Positions 46,234 to 56,174 are shown, counted from the stretch's first letter. The stretch: DNA of 64,000 nt from Lederbergia citri (GCF_018343625.1 NZ_JAGYPG010000001.1:292342-356341), one strand, 5' to 3'. The notes: a model not told the origin generated them from the sequence alone. A program made the numbers and translations.

Positions 46234-47988
46234 ATGAACACATTAAAAAAGTTAAGGCAATATTACTGGCCATATAAACAATACTTTTTCATTTCAATAT
46301 TCTTTTTGCTATTTGTGACGGCGGTTACAGTAATTTATCCGATCATTCTTCAGCTTACAATTGATGATGTAGTATTGAAAGGTCAGTATAACTTAATTGC
46401 ACCATTAACATTTGGTTTTTTAGGAATTATGATTATTAAAGGAATAGTTACGTTTATCCACCAATATACGGGAGAAATATTTGGAATTAAATCCGTATAC
46501 AGTTTGCGTAACGCATTGTATGAAAAATTGCAGTTTTTGCCATTTCGATATTACGACAATGCAAAAACTGGAGATCTCATGTCACGTTTAACTGCCGACG
46601 TTGAGTCTTTCCGATTCTTTTTATCTTTTGGATTTTCAGAATTATTCCGCTTTATTTTAATGTTAACGGTTGCCTTTGGGGTCATGTTCTATTATTCTGT
46701 TCCACTTACACTAGCAACTATGATATCTCTGCCATTTTTATTTTTTGTTGTGTATAAGTTTGATAGGGCAGTGCATCCTGCTTTCCGTGGAATCAGAAAA
46801 TCATTTGGAAAACTAAATACGAATGTCCAAGAGAATATTTCAGGTATCAACACAGTAAAATCTTTGTCAAGGGAAGAGTTTCAAACTGGAAAGTTTAACG
46901 ACTCCAACGCTGACTATAAAGACAATATGATTTTTACTTCTAATATTTGGGCTAAGTATTTTCCATTAATGGAGTTTCTCGGAAATGTTTGTGTAGTCGC
47001 TCTACTATCATTTGGGGGCTATTTAGTTATAAAAGGGTCCTTACAACCAGGTGAACTTGTAGCTTTCTATAGTTTAGTAGGGTATATTTTATGGCCAATT
47101 ATGAGCTTAGGGTTTACTATCAATATGTTTTCTCAATCAAAAGCTTCTGGAGAAAGGCTTCTTGAGATTTTGGAAGCTAAGGAAGATATTGTTGATAAAG
47201 AAAACGCTTATGCTCCTGAACGACTAAAAGGCGAAGTGGAGTTTAAAAATGTTTACCTCAGATATGCTGGTGATGATAATTCAGCATTAAAGGATATTAG
47301 TTTTAAAGCTGAACAAGGAAAGATTATTGGTCTTGTTGGGTCAACTGGATCAGGTAAAACAAGTATTACTCAATTGATTACTAGATTTTATGAGCCAGAA
47401 TCTGGCGAAGTGTTAATTGATGGTAAAAATGTAAATGAGTACGCTTTAAAATCACTGCGAAGCAACATCGGATTTGTATTGCAAGAGAGCTTTTTGTTTT
47501 CTTCTACTATTAAAGCAAATATTGCATACGGAAGACCAGATGCAACGATGGATGAAATCATTGACGCTGCTAAAAGAGCGGATGCACATAATTTTATCGT
47601 GGAATTGCCTGACGGGTACGATACCATTCTAGGAGAGCGTGGGATGGGATTATCAGGTGGTCAAAAACAAAGAATTTCCATTGCACGTGCCATTTGTCTT
47701 AATCCAAGCATACTCATTCTGGATGATGCTACAAGTGCAGTTGATATGGAAACAGAGTTTAAAATCCAAGGTGCTATGAGGGAAGTAATGAAAGGAAGAA
47801 CAACCTTTATAATTGCTCACCGAATTTCTTCTTTAAAGCATGCGGATGAAATTCTCGTTTTAGAAGACGGCAAGATTGTCGAAAGAGGCACACATGATGA
47901 GTTGATTCATAATGGTGGACAATACGAGCGAGTCTATAAAATCCAGTTCCAAGATCAAAGAGCCATATTGCAAGGCCAGAGAGGGTGA
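46234..47988 (+). CDS. ABC exporter half-transporter, subunit 1
   Basis: The 584-residue protein fuses a six-helix transmembrane domain (residues 1-310) to an ATPase with Walker A GSTGSGKTS near 370, signature LSGGQKQRI near 475 and ILDDATSAVD, where the catalytic Glu after Walker B is replaced by Asp (LILDDATS). This suggests a degenerate ATP site, typical of one partner in a heterodimer. It probably pairs with the next gene. Length and map position suggest YknU, but YfiB- or YheI-type exporters cannot be excluded. Confidence 0.88.
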   Translation: MNTLKKLRQYYWPYKQYFFISIFFLLFVTAVTVIYPIILQLTIDDVVLKGQYNLIAPLTFGFLGIMIIKGIVTFIHQYTGEIFGIKSVYSLRNALYEKLQFLPFRYYDNAKTGDLMSRLTADVESFRFFLSFGFSELFRFILMLTVAFGVMFYYSVPLTLATMISLPFLFFVVYKFDRAVHPAFRGIRKSFGKLNTNVQENISGINTVKSLSREEFQTGKFNDSNADYKDNMIFTSNIWAKYFPLMEFLGNVCVVALLSFGGYLVIKGSLQPGELVAFYSLVGYILWPIMSLGFTINMFSQSKASGERLLEILEAKEDIVDKENAYAPERLKGEVEFKNVYLRYAGDDNSALKDISFKAEQGKIIGLVGSTGSGKTSITQLITRFYEPESGEVLIDGKNVNEYALKSLRSNIGFVLQESFLFSSTIKANIAYGRPDATMDEIIDAAKRADAHNFIVELPDGYDTILGERGMGLSGGQKQRISIARAICLNPSILILDDATSAVDMETEFKIQGAMREVMKGRTTFIIAHRISSLKHADEILVLEDGKIVERGTHDELIHNGGQYERVYKIQFQDQRAILQGQRG

Positions 47989-47995
47989 GGCAAAG

Positions 47996-49822
47996 ATGGA
48001 AAAAACAAAAAAAATAAATCCACTCGTATTGGAACGATTTCGCTATTCCTCAGAACAATTAATTGATAAACCATTTAACTGGAAACAGATGGGGCGGCTA
48101 TTTGAATATTTAAAGCCTTATTCAAAGAACTTATTGCCAGCATCTATTATTACTGTATTGATCACAACGGCTGTACGGCTCATTATCCCAATTTTAATTG
48201 GGGTGTATGCACTAGATAAAGCCATAAAGGAAGAAAAAAATATTTCTTTATTAATGTGGATCGTAGCGATTATATCCATACTTTATTTGATTTCATATGT
48301 TGCAAACATTTATAGGATTAAATGGAGTAATGAACTAGGTCAAAAGGTCATTTACGACTTGCGTAAACATGTGTTTACTCACGTACAAGGGCTGTCACAC
48401 TCCTTCTTTGATCAAAGGTCTGCGGGTTCGATACTTGTTAGGATAATGAATGATACGAATTCATTGCAGGATTTGTTTACGAATGGTGTTATTAACATTT
48501 TTATGGATATGTTAATGCTGGCTGGTGTAATCGTAATTTTATTTACACTAAGTCCGCAGCTAACGTTGGCTGTATTGGTCATACTGCCATTAATGTTTTT
48601 AATTTCTACGACATTACGTAAAAGTATTCGTAGATCCTGGCAATTTATGAGAATTAAGCAATCAAAATTGAATTCTCATTTGAATGAAAGTATTCAAGGT
48701 ATTCGCGTTACACAAAGCTTTACTCAAGAAAAGGAAAATATGGCATTTTTCGATGGGGTCAATCAAGAGAACTATGATGCTTGGCAAATAGCGACGAAGA
48801 AAAGTGCGTTTTTCCGTCCTTTAGTTGAGTTGACAAATGCGATTGGTACAGGTGTGCTCATATGGTACGGTGCCCACTTAATCCAAGCAAACTCATTGAC
48901 ATTAGGAGAGTTTGTATCATTTGCCTTTTATCTCGGAATGTTCTGGGAGCCAATATCAAGACTCGGACAATTGTACAATCAGCTATTAATGGCGATGGCC
49001 TCATCTGAACGTATCTTTGAATATTTGGATGAAAGTCCGATCGTCCACGAACAGAAAAATCCGGTTGAGCTTGAAAATATTTCTGGACACATTGTTTTTG
49101 ATCAAGTTGAATTCTCCTATGATGATAAGCGTAAAGCATTAAAGGGTATTTCTCTGGAAATGTTGCCTGGCCAAACAATCGCGTTAGTTGGGCATACAGG
49201 CTCAGGGAAATCAACGATTGCCAACTTGATTTCACGCTTCTACGATCCTACAGGCGGAGCAGTGAAAATCGATGGCCATGACCTTAGAGATGTGTCCTTA
49301 AGAAGTTTACGTCACCAAATTAGTGTTGTTCTTCAAGATACATTTATTTTCTCCGGAACGATTATGGAAAATATTCGATTTGGTAATCCTTCAGCGACGA
49401 ATGAACAGGTGAAAGAAGCAGCGCGGGCAATTGGTGCAGACAAATTTATTGAAAATCTTCCTATGGGATTTGACACAGAAGTAGAAGAGCGAGGAAATAT
49501 TTTATCTGTTGGAGAAAGGCAATTACTTTCTTTTGCAAGAGCATTGCTAGCAGACCCTCGAATTATTATTCTTGATGAAGCGACGGCAAGCATTGATACA
49601 GAAACAGAAATTCAAATCCAAAATGCTTTAAAAACGTTGTTGCAAGGAAGAACGTCCATCATTATTGCCCACAGATTATCTACAATCCGTGATGCGGATA
49701 AAATTTTCGTGTTGGAACATGGAAATATTATCGAAGAAGGCAATCATGACGAGCTGATAGCACAAAGAGGCGAGTACTTCCGTCTAATTGAGGCACAGTT
49801 TAAAGTAATGGATGCTATATAA
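47996..49822 (+). CDS. ABC exporter half-transporter, subunit 2
   Basis: The 608-residue partner has six helices after an N-terminal extension of about 40 residues, Walker A GHTGSGKST near 425 and Walker B with intact catalytic Glu (IILDEATASID). The signature reads LSVGERQLLS rather than LSGGQ. Combined with subunit 1 this gives one canonical and one altered ATP site, as in heterodimeric exporters of drugs or peptides. ATG at 47996 lies eight bases after the stop of subunit 1. YknV is the probable B. subtilis counterpart. Confidence 0.88.
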   Translation: MEKTKKINPLVLERFRYSSEQLIDKPFNWKQMGRLFEYLKPYSKNLLPASIITVLITTAVRLIIPILIGVYALDKAIKEEKNISLLMWIVAIISILYLISYVANIYRIKWSNELGQKVIYDLRKHVFTHVQGLSHSFFDQRSAGSILVRIMNDTNSLQDLFTNGVINIFMDMLMLAGVIVILFTLSPQLTLAVLVILPLMFLISTTLRKSIRRSWQFMRIKQSKLNSHLNESIQGIRVTQSFTQEKENMAFFDGVNQENYDAWQIATKKSAFFRPLVELTNAIGTGVLIWYGAHLIQANSLTLGEFVSFAFYLGMFWEPISRLGQLYNQLLMAMASSERIFEYLDESPIVHEQKNPVELENISGHIVFDQVEFSYDDKRKALKGISLEMLPGQTIALVGHTGSGKSTIANLISRFYDPTGGAVKIDGHDLRDVSLRSLRHQISVVLQDTFIFSGTIMENIRFGNPSATNEQVKEAARAIGADKFIENLPMGFDTEVEERGNILSVGERQLLSFARALLADPRIIILDEATASIDTETEIQIQNALKTLLQGRTSIIIAHRLSTIRDADKIFVLEHGNIIEEGNHDELIAQRGEYFRLIEAQFKVMDAI

Positions 49823-49859
49823 TTTTTAAATTAAATATATTCATTAATTGCCAGTTGAT

Positions 49860-50035
49860 TGGCGCGGAAGGTGCGAGATTCCATCGATTACAGGGTAGGG
49901 GAGACACCACATTTTAGAAAAGCGGAGGCGCCAGAATCCGTAGCTAGAAAAACAGCAAGGCGCTGAGGAGGCTCCCCATTCCGCCCGTGGAAAGCGAGCA
50001 CATAGCGGAAATCAACGTACTAATTAAGTAGAGTC
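49860..50035 (+). repeat. Composite decayed repeat (family A-like and B-like fragments)
   Basis: The stretch 49917-49955 contains AAAAGCGGAGGCGCC and GTAGCTAG, like inner ends of family A. The following GAGGAGGCT, CGCCCGTGGAAAGCGAG and CGGAAATCAAC resemble family B. Not coding. Confidence 0.55.
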
Positions 50036-50040
50036 TAATG

Positions 50041-50072
50041 AAAAGGATGTGCCAACTTTGGCACATCCTTTT
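50041..50072. terminator. Bidirectional terminator between ABC exporter and fdhD
   Basis: AAAAGGATGTGCCAA and TTGGCACATCCTTTT are perfectly complementary. The hairpin touches the fdhD stop codon. Confidence 0.9.
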
Positions 50073-50893
50073 CATGTTTTGAAATCTATTAGTGGTAGAT
50101 GATTTGCTTCAATAACCCTTTCCGGATGCGAATAAATATTTAGCTTATCTTTTCTGACAAATCCAATTACCGTAATTCCGAGATCATTGGCGAGTTCAAT
50201 TCCAAGCGTTGTAGGGGCAGATTTAGAGATTAATATTCCCACTCCGATTTTAGATATTTTTAGTATCACTTCAGAAGAAATTCTTCCGCTGAAAGCAACA
50301 ACCTTATCTTTAATTGGAACGTTATGCTGTAAAATCTGGCCGTAAAGCTTATCTAATGCATTATGTCTCCCTATATCGGAAAAATTAAAAAGGATCGTAT
50401 CATTTGTACAGAGGGCAGCATTATGGACGCCACCAGTTAGTTGAAAATCTATCGAGCTTTCCTGTAATAGCTTCATTAACGAAAAGCATTCATTAATAGA
50501 AATCGAATGTCTGCTCATTATTGTTTTAGCGGTATTAGCATCATTATAAAAATAAAACTGTCTGCTTTTTCCACAACATGAACCGATCATTCGCTTGGAG
50601 AAAAATTCTTTATTAATAGATTGCTTAATTTTTAAATGTACGTATGCAAAACCCCGATTTTCATCAATTTCTATAGAAGATATTTGATCTACACTTCTTA
50701 TTAACCCTTCTGAAGCAAGAAAGCCGATTACGAGTATATTTATATTTGTAGGACTGCAAACTATCGTAGCAAACTCCTCATCGTCTACATAAATGGTTAA
50801 TGGAAACTCAATAGCAGCTATATCAATCGTTTCAAGTAATTCATCGCCATTGTATTTTAAAATGTTTAGTTCGCCTTTCATTTGATTGTTCAT
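50072..50893 (-). CDS. fdhD: FdhD sulfurtransferase for formate dehydrogenase
   Basis: The 273-residue protein has the FdhD motifs FAYVHLKIK, the catalytic cysteine loop GSCCGKSRQF near residue 110 and FNFSDIGRHNALDKLYG near 180, then FSGRISSEVILK. FdhD passes sulfur from a cysteine desulfurase to the molybdenum cofactor before insertion into formate dehydrogenase-like enzymes. It lies 12 bases after the molybdoenzyme gene, a clear two-gene operon. ATG at 50893 follows AAGGCGAT. Confidence 0.93.
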   Translation of the reverse strand: MNNQMKGELNILKYNGDELLETIDIAAIEFPLTIYVDDEEFATIVCSPTNINILVIGFLASEGLIRSVDQISSIEIDENRGFAYVHLKIKQSINKEFFSKRMIGSCCGKSRQFYFYNDANTAKTIMSRHSISINECFSLMKLLQESSIDFQLTGGVHNAALCTNDTILFNFSDIGRHNALDKLYGQILQHNVPIKDKVVAFSGRISSEVILKISKIGVGILISKSAPTTLGIELANDLGITVIGFVRKDKLNIYSHPERVIEANHLPLIDFKT

Positions 50894-50905
50894 CGTATCG
50901 CCTTC

Positions 50906-53257
50906 TTAACTAATATCTTGTTCAAGATCTTCAATCCTTTTTTCCACATATTTCTTATCTTTTTGCGAAAGGTATAAATCAGCCTTTTCAACAGTCACGC
51001 TAGCATTGTATTCCGGAATTCCTGCATGTTTTTCATAAACACCTTTCTGAATTAAGACATTTCCTTCCGGCCAGTAAACAGAAATATTTCCTCTTCTTGT
51101 ATCAGCGTATTTTGCTTTTCCTTGGAAGGTTCCATATTTGTTATGGACGACAATCGTCTCTCCATCTAATATTCCAAGAGCTTGAGCATCGTCTGAATGG
51201 ATGAGGACATCATACCGCTCTGCATCATTAAATGGATCTGTTTCACTGTAGATCATAGAATTAAATTGTTTACCTCGTCTCGTTGTTAAATAGAACTGAC
51301 CATCAGGCTTTCTGACGTCAGGCAATTCAATAGGAATAAGATTGGCTTTTCCATCTACTGTTGGACAAATTCCGTCCTCACAAAGCCAAGCCCCACCCCA
51401 TTGGAAAACGTCGCCGCGTTCTTTCAAAAGTTGGATTCCGTCATAATTGGGGTTGGCGATCGCAATTTCGGCACGAATTTGTTCCGCTTTTGTAAAATGA
51501 AGCAGTTGTTTTTGTTCCGGCTTAATCAGTCCTGCAAGTTCAACGTAGATCTCCCATTCACTACGGGCTTCCTCTATTCGCGGACCTTTAATTTCTGGTG
51601 AAAAATAAACCATCCGCTCTGTGGACGTAGAGGTGCCGCCTCCTCGTTGTTCATATCTTGTCATAGCAGGGAGGACGATTACCTCTTCTTTTGCATCTAC
51701 AAGGGTAGAACTGTTAAGAATAATGTCTTGGTGAACACGTAATTCAATATTTTGCAAGCATTTCTCTATAAAATGAGGATCTGGCATCGTTTCGAGAAAA
51801 TTGCCTCCAGACGTATAAAACACCTTAATTTTTCGTTCGTGATTCTCGGGCAACATCGCATTTTCCAAAGAAACACCGACGATATCACCTTGCCATTTCG
51901 GAATGTCAAAATTCCATAATTTTTCTAAGCGCTCAATATTCTCTTTATCAAAATCCCCTCCAGGAAGCGAAAAAGGATCTGCTCCCATTTCGCCAGAACC
52001 CTGAACTCCTGAATGGCCTCTGATTGGCATGACTCCACAATATTTACGTCCGATAAATCCTCTTAAAATGGCTAAATTGGCTACTTGTGAGATATTATCA
52101 GTGCCAAAGCGATGCTGTGTTAAGCCCATCGACCAGACGAAGACGCCGCTTTTTGCGTTTGCTAGAATGCTTGCAAACTCGAACATTCTTTCTTTTGAAA
52201 TTCCTGAAGACTTTTCAAGAGTTTCCCAATCAAGTTTTTCAACATGCCCTTGTAAGCGATCTAAACCATTTGCATGATCGCGAATAAATTTATGGTCTAG
52301 AGCAGATCCAGGATGCTCTTTTTCCATTTCAAACCAATGTTTGATGACTCCATTCATAAAGGCGATGTCTCCACCAATATTGACCTGGTAAAAATCATCA
52401 GCTATTTTTGTGCCAAATAATGCGGAATCAGGGATGGATGGAACCCAGTAGCCATCCATTGCAGGTTCTCTGTATGGATTGATGCAAATAATTTTAGTTC
52501 CTTTTCTTTTTGCGGCATACATATACTTTGTGGAAACAGGTTGGTTGTTTGCGGCAACAGAGCCCCAAAAAATGAGGACATCCGTTCCGATCCAATCTTG
52601 GTAATTACAGCTGGAAGCACCAATTCCTAGCGATCTTTTTAATGCTGTTTTACTAGGTGAATGACAAATACGGGAAGCGTTATCAATATTGTTCGTTCCT
52701 AAAAACCTCGCCAGTTTTCCAGCAGTGTAAAAAACTTCATTCGTAATTCCTCTAGCGGTCAAGAAAAAGGCTAATTGCTTAGGATCAATACTTTTTATTT
52801 TTTCCGCTATTCTGTTTAGTGCTTCATCCCAAGTTATTCTCCTAAACTTTTTTTCACCAGGTTTCCTTGAAAGGGGATAAGGAATTCTTCCTAATTGCCT
52901 GAGGTCTTTACTCTTCATCTTACGAAGTTCTTCAATATCACTATGCAATATTCCCTCTTTTATCGCAGGCATCGTATTTAATCTTAATACGTTGAGGCGT
53001 GTTGTACAAAGATGAGGTCCTTTTAATGTTTGATCTTTTAGTCCGGAAACACCTAGTGCACATCCATCGCAAACTCCTTGCGTAAGAATGCGATAGGCAT
53101 ATGGAAGGTTGTCATGATTTTCCATCACGACTTTCACTGTATCTCGAATATGTTTTGGTTTAACCTTTCCAAGTCCAAATGGAATGGGGCTAACCCAATG
53201 TTTTGGATCTGGAATTTTTGGTAGTTTCATAGGTCCAGGATGCTTCGTTTTACCCAT
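50906..53257 (-). CDS. FdhF/YdeP-family molybdopterin oxidoreductase
   Basis: The 783-residue protein is a single-subunit-type bis-MGD oxidoreductase. N-terminal cysteines C63, C66 and C84 (GVCDGCALG ... PHLC) lie where a 4Fe-4S site occurs in formate dehydrogenases. The Mo-ligand region reads ASRICHSPS near residue 198, with Cys in place of selenocysteine of E. coli FdhF and the next His retained. A dinucleotide-binding C-terminal domain follows. Related YdeP proteins have no proven substrate. The ATG at 53257 follows AAAGGA, better than 53266. FdhD downstream supports Mo-enzyme status. Confidence 0.87.
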   Translation of the reverse strand: MGKTKHPGPMKLPKIPDPKHWVSPIPFGLGKVKPKHIRDTVKVVMENHDNLPYAYRILTQGVCDGCALGVSGLKDQTLKGPHLCTTRLNVLRLNTMPAIKEGILHSDIEELRKMKSKDLRQLGRIPYPLSRKPGEKKFRRITWDEALNRIAEKIKSIDPKQLAFFLTARGITNEVFYTAGKLARFLGTNNIDNASRICHSPSKTALKRSLGIGASSCNYQDWIGTDVLIFWGSVAANNQPVSTKYMYAAKRKGTKIICINPYREPAMDGYWVPSIPDSALFGTKIADDFYQVNIGGDIAFMNGVIKHWFEMEKEHPGSALDHKFIRDHANGLDRLQGHVEKLDWETLEKSSGISKERMFEFASILANAKSGVFVWSMGLTQHRFGTDNISQVANLAILRGFIGRKYCGVMPIRGHSGVQGSGEMGADPFSLPGGDFDKENIERLEKLWNFDIPKWQGDIVGVSLENAMLPENHERKIKVFYTSGGNFLETMPDPHFIEKCLQNIELRVHQDIILNSSTLVDAKEEVIVLPAMTRYEQRGGGTSTSTERMVYFSPEIKGPRIEEARSEWEIYVELAGLIKPEQKQLLHFTKAEQIRAEIAIANPNYDGIQLLKERGDVFQWGGAWLCEDGICPTVDGKANLIPIELPDVRKPDGQFYLTTRRGKQFNSMIYSETDPFNDAERYDVLIHSDDAQALGILDGETIVVHNKYGTFQGKAKYADTRRGNISVYWPEGNVLIQKGVYEKHAGIPEYNASVTVEKADLYLSQKDKKYVEKRIEDLEQDIS

Positions 53258-53300
53258 TATAATCATCCTTTCTCATTTTTTAATTTCCCGATTCTAAGTA

Positions 53301-53500
53301 AATTATAGATTGGAACTTTGTGGATAACTTTTATGAAGGTAGTTCCTGTCTAGCTCTAACGCCTAGCGACTAGCAAACTTTCGGTTTCTTCCTACGATAA
53401 GTCAACATCGGCTCGCCTTTTAGGCTTCCCGTGTTTCCTTTATCTCGTCAGAACCCTAAAAAGTTTATACGTCGCTAAACAGGCGCTTTCGCTTTTGTTC
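53301..53500 (-). repeat. Modular intergenic repeat, family A, copy A3 (short form)
   Basis: In reverse orientation it has both outer ends (left end AAGCGAAAGCGCCTG near 53480-53495; right end GAGCTAGACAGGAACT near 53340) but lacks the inner hairpin modules of A1, A2 and A5. A perfect DnaA box lies at 53319-53327 (reverse TTATCCACA). It lies upstream of the molybdoenzyme gene. Confidence 0.85.
53319..53327 (-). promoter_or_regulatory. Consensus DnaA box in repeat A3
   Basis: TTATCCACA on the reverse strand, at the same place in the repeat as in A2. Confidence 0.55.
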
Positions 53501-53646
53501 CGATATTCATCTAATTTTCAAAAGATTATATAATATGATTCTAACATAGACTTATGAATATCATCACCTTATTATTTATGACTTGATGGTGTTCATGTTA
53601 AAGAAAGTATAAATTTTTACTTAAAAATATTACGGGACGGGTATCC

Positions 53647-53798
53647 GTCCTGTCTAGCTCCAGGCGCCCAGCGACTAGCAAACTTTCAGCTTCTTCCTAC
53701 GATAAGTCAACAACGGCTCGTTCCTCGCCGTGTTTCCTTTATCTCGTCAGAAGCTTAAAAAGTTTGTACGCCGCTGAACGGGCGCCTTGCGCTTTTCT
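53647..53798 (-). repeat. Modular intergenic repeat, family A, copy A4 (minimal, decayed tail)
   Basis: Reverse orientation, about 150 bp. It has the left end (AAAGCGCAAGGCGCCCG) and GAGCTAGACAGGAC, but no DnaA-box tail. With A3 it lies in the same direction 150 bp apart in the 53258-53847 gap; the 53501-53646 stretch between them is AT-rich without features. Confidence 0.82.
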
Positions 53799-53847
53799 TA
53801 TGATAAAATGAAAAATAAAAAGTGGTTAACTTCTTGGGGGAACTTGA

Positions 53848-54999
53848 ATGCTGCAATTATCTATGTTTAACTTTTTTTTCTATTGGGCAATGTCGATCAT
53901 AAATGCGTTTTTTCCGTTATTATTTCGTTACAAGGGACTTAGTCCTGGACAAATCGGAATTGTTTTGGCTGTTGGGCCGGTTGTAGCAATCTTTTCCCAA
54001 CCTCTCTGGGGAATTATTTCTGATAAAAAGCAAACGGTTAAAAAAATACTTCTTCTATTATTAGTAGCAACTTTAGTAATTGGTTTGGCAATATTTTTTA
54101 GTCCAACAATGTTACTTTTAGTCATTTGTATGCTTGTATTTCATTTTTTTATGTCTCCGATTCAACCATTGTTAGATAGCCTATCTACAACATTCGCAAA
54201 AGAAAATGGTAGAAGCTATGGATCGATTCGGGTATGGGGTTCGATTGGTTTTGCCACTGCATCGTTTATTATCGGATTTATTATTGGAAAAATAGGCATT
54301 CAATACTTATGGATTATTTACACGATTATCATTGTTGGCGTTTTTTTGATAGCTTTAAAGCTATCAGATTCAAAAGCACCTAGAAATCCAGTTACAAAAG
54401 AAGGGTTTAAAAAGGCATTTCGCAATCCACAGTTTTTTATTTTTTTAATTGCAGTTTTATTTATCGCTATCCCACATAGAATGAACGACGGTATGCTTGC
54501 ACTGTATTTAAAATCATTGGGGGCTCCAGAGGGTCTGATTGGCTTAGCCTGGACTTTTTCTGCCTTAAGTGAAGCTCCTGTCGTTGGGATCATGTACATT
54601 TTGATGAGAAGGATTCCTCTTTTAGTACTAATCAGCATAGCGGGATGCTTTTATACTATTCGATGGTTTTTATATAGTCTTCTCTCAGAACCTGTATTGA
54701 TTGTTTCTTCTCAAGCGATGCATAGTGTTACATTTGCTATTTTTATGGTTGCTTCCCTGCAATATGTTGCCTCTATCATTCCAAGAGAAATGATTGCAAC
54801 AGGGCAAACAGCTTATTTTGCGACATTCAATGGCCTTGCACCGATCATTGGAAGTGCTGCTGGTGGTTATTTAATGGAACATTTTGGCGGAAGCTATATT
54901 TATAGGTTGGGCTCATTTTCGGCGTTAATAGGAACCTTTATCGTTGTCGTATTATTTTTAAGGGAGCGAAAAGTTCAAAATGAGAAGCAGTATGCCTAA
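53848..54999 (+). CDS. MFS transporter (nucleoside/phenylpropionate-permease-like group)
   Basis: The 383-residue protein has about 12 membrane helices in two halves. The opening FFFYWAMSIINAFFPLLFRYKGLSPGQIGI (short form NAFFPLLFRYKGLSPGQ) and GIISDKKQ loop fit the MFS_1-like/HsrA-YwbF type. GRSYGSIRVWGSIGFATAS is the central motif of that group. Substrate is unknown. The GGGGGAAC site precedes the ATG. It stands alone after two repeats. Confidence 0.82.
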   Translation: MLQLSMFNFFFYWAMSIINAFFPLLFRYKGLSPGQIGIVLAVGPVVAIFSQPLWGIISDKKQTVKKILLLLLVATLVIGLAIFFSPTMLLLVICMLVFHFFMSPIQPLLDSLSTTFAKENGRSYGSIRVWGSIGFATASFIIGFIIGKIGIQYLWIIYTIIIVGVFLIALKLSDSKAPRNPVTKEGFKKAFRNPQFFIFLIAVLFIAIPHRMNDGMLALYLKSLGAPEGLIGLAWTFSALSEAPVVGIMYILMRRIPLLVLISIAGCFYTIRWFLYSLLSEPVLIVSSQAMHSVTFAIFMVASLQYVASIIPREMIATGQTAYFATFNGLAPIIGSAAGGYLMEHFGGSYIYRLGSFSALIGTFIVVVLFLRERKVQNEKQYA

Positions 55000-55084
55000 A
55001 ATTGATTAACTTTTTGTTTTGTTCCTTTAACATGGTATAATTTGTGCTATTAATATAGGTTATGTCGAAAGCAGGGATTTGATA

Positions 55085-55942
55085 ATGAAAGTCGGAACAG
55101 TTGTGAAGCTTCGTGTAGCAAGGGAAGTGCCATTTGGCTTCTTTTTAACCGATGGGGAAGAAGATGTGTTATTGCATCATTCCGAAGTTACTGAACCAAT
55201 AACGGTTGAACAGGAAGTCCAAGTATTTTTATATCAGGATCATGAAGGAAGGCTGTCTGCAACTTTAACAATTCCTACTGTTCAAATCGGACAGTATGAT
55301 TGGGTTGAGGTTGTAGAGGTTAAAAAGAATTTAGGTGTATTTGTAAATATTGGGTTGAAGAAAGATATACTTGTGTCAATGGATGACTTGCCAGCAATTT
55401 TTTCGCTATGGCCAACAATTGGAGACAAGCTTTATTGTTCATTAAAAGTAGATAATAAAAATCGCTTATACGGAAAGCTAGGAACGGAAGAAGTAATGAG
55501 AGCAATAGCTATTCCAGCTGAACCCCAGGTTTTTAATAAAAATATAAAAGGAACTGTATACAGGCTACTCCTTGCCGGATCTTTCATTATGACCGAGGAA
55601 GGTTATATGGGATTTATCCATGAAAGCGAAAGGAAGGAAGAACCACGATTAGGTCAGGAAGTGGAAGGTCGAATAATCGATGTTAAAGAAGACGGTATGA
55701 TCAACGTTTCTTTACTTCCTAGAACACATGAGCAGCTTGATGATGATGCCAATGAAATCTTTGAATATTTACAAGGGCGTGGCGGCTCAATGCCATATTG
55801 GGATAAAAGCCTTCCAGAAGATATAAAGAGACGATTTAATATGAGCAAAGGTGCTTTTAAAAGAGCGCTTGGAAAATTAATGAAGGAAAATAAAGTTAGG
55901 CAAGAAGAAGGCTGGACGCATATTAATGACAACGAAAAGTAG
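55085..55942 (+). CDS. cvfB: CvfB/YitL-type S1 RNA-binding protein
   Basis: The 285-residue protein has three S1-like barrels (about residues 1-60, 65-130 and 150-215; FINLDEVDG-like parts read GVFVNIGLKKDILV and GFIHESER) and a C-terminal winged helix (residues 225-285, with RFNMSKGAFKRALGKLMKE). This matches CvfB of Staphylococcus and YitL of Bacillus, RNA-binding regulators affecting virulence or gene expression. ATG at 55085 follows GCAGGG; an alternative TTG is two codons earlier. A terminator follows at once. Confidence 0.9.
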   Translation: MKVGTVVKLRVAREVPFGFFLTDGEEDVLLHHSEVTEPITVEQEVQVFLYQDHEGRLSATLTIPTVQIGQYDWVEVVEVKKNLGVFVNIGLKKDILVSMDDLPAIFSLWPTIGDKLYCSLKVDNKNRLYGKLGTEEVMRAIAIPAEPQVFNKNIKGTVYRLLLAGSFIMTEEGYMGFIHESERKEEPRLGQEVEGRIIDVKEDGMINVSLLPRTHEQLDDDANEIFEYLQGRGGSMPYWDKSLPEDIKRRFNMSKGAFKRALGKLMKENKVRQEEGWTHINDNEK

Positions 55943-55969
55943 GGATGCCAATGGTGCATCCTATTTTTT
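55943..55969 (+). terminator. Terminator of cvfB
   Basis: GGATGC and GCATCC form a stem followed by TATTTTTTA. Confidence 0.75.
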
Positions 55970-56012
55970 ATGCTTTTTAATCGTTTTTGTCATTATGCTG
56001 AGAAGTTGATAG

Positions 56013-56058
56013 CAGTGGAAAGCGAGCTCGTGGGGAAGTAAACAACGTCCTAATAAAA
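56013..56058 (+). repeat. Family B repeat fragment
   Basis: GTGGAAAGCGAGC, then GGAAGTAAACAACGTCCTAATAAA, parallels the 49986-50025 fragment. It lies 120 bp before the lia operon. Between it and 56175 I see no clear promoter or LiaR site. Confidence 0.55.
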
Positions 56059-56174
56059 AAAGCCTCTTAATAAATCCGCCTCAAGACCGAGAAAAAAATC
56101 AAGCTCTGGCAGGTTAATGGTTCTTTCGTTTTCCATTAAAGTTAAGTCATAGAGAACGGAAGGAGGAAAAAATA

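Noticed and set aside
29553..53327. DnaA boxes as evidence of a replication origin
   Set aside because: Single boxes in repeats, 24 kb apart, with no DnaA-box cluster, AT-rich unwinding region or dnaA/dnaN genes.
56059..56174. LiaR operator before the lia operon
   Set aside because: Short partial palindromes occur (CTC ... GAG near 56080) but no convincing match to a remembered LiaR box.
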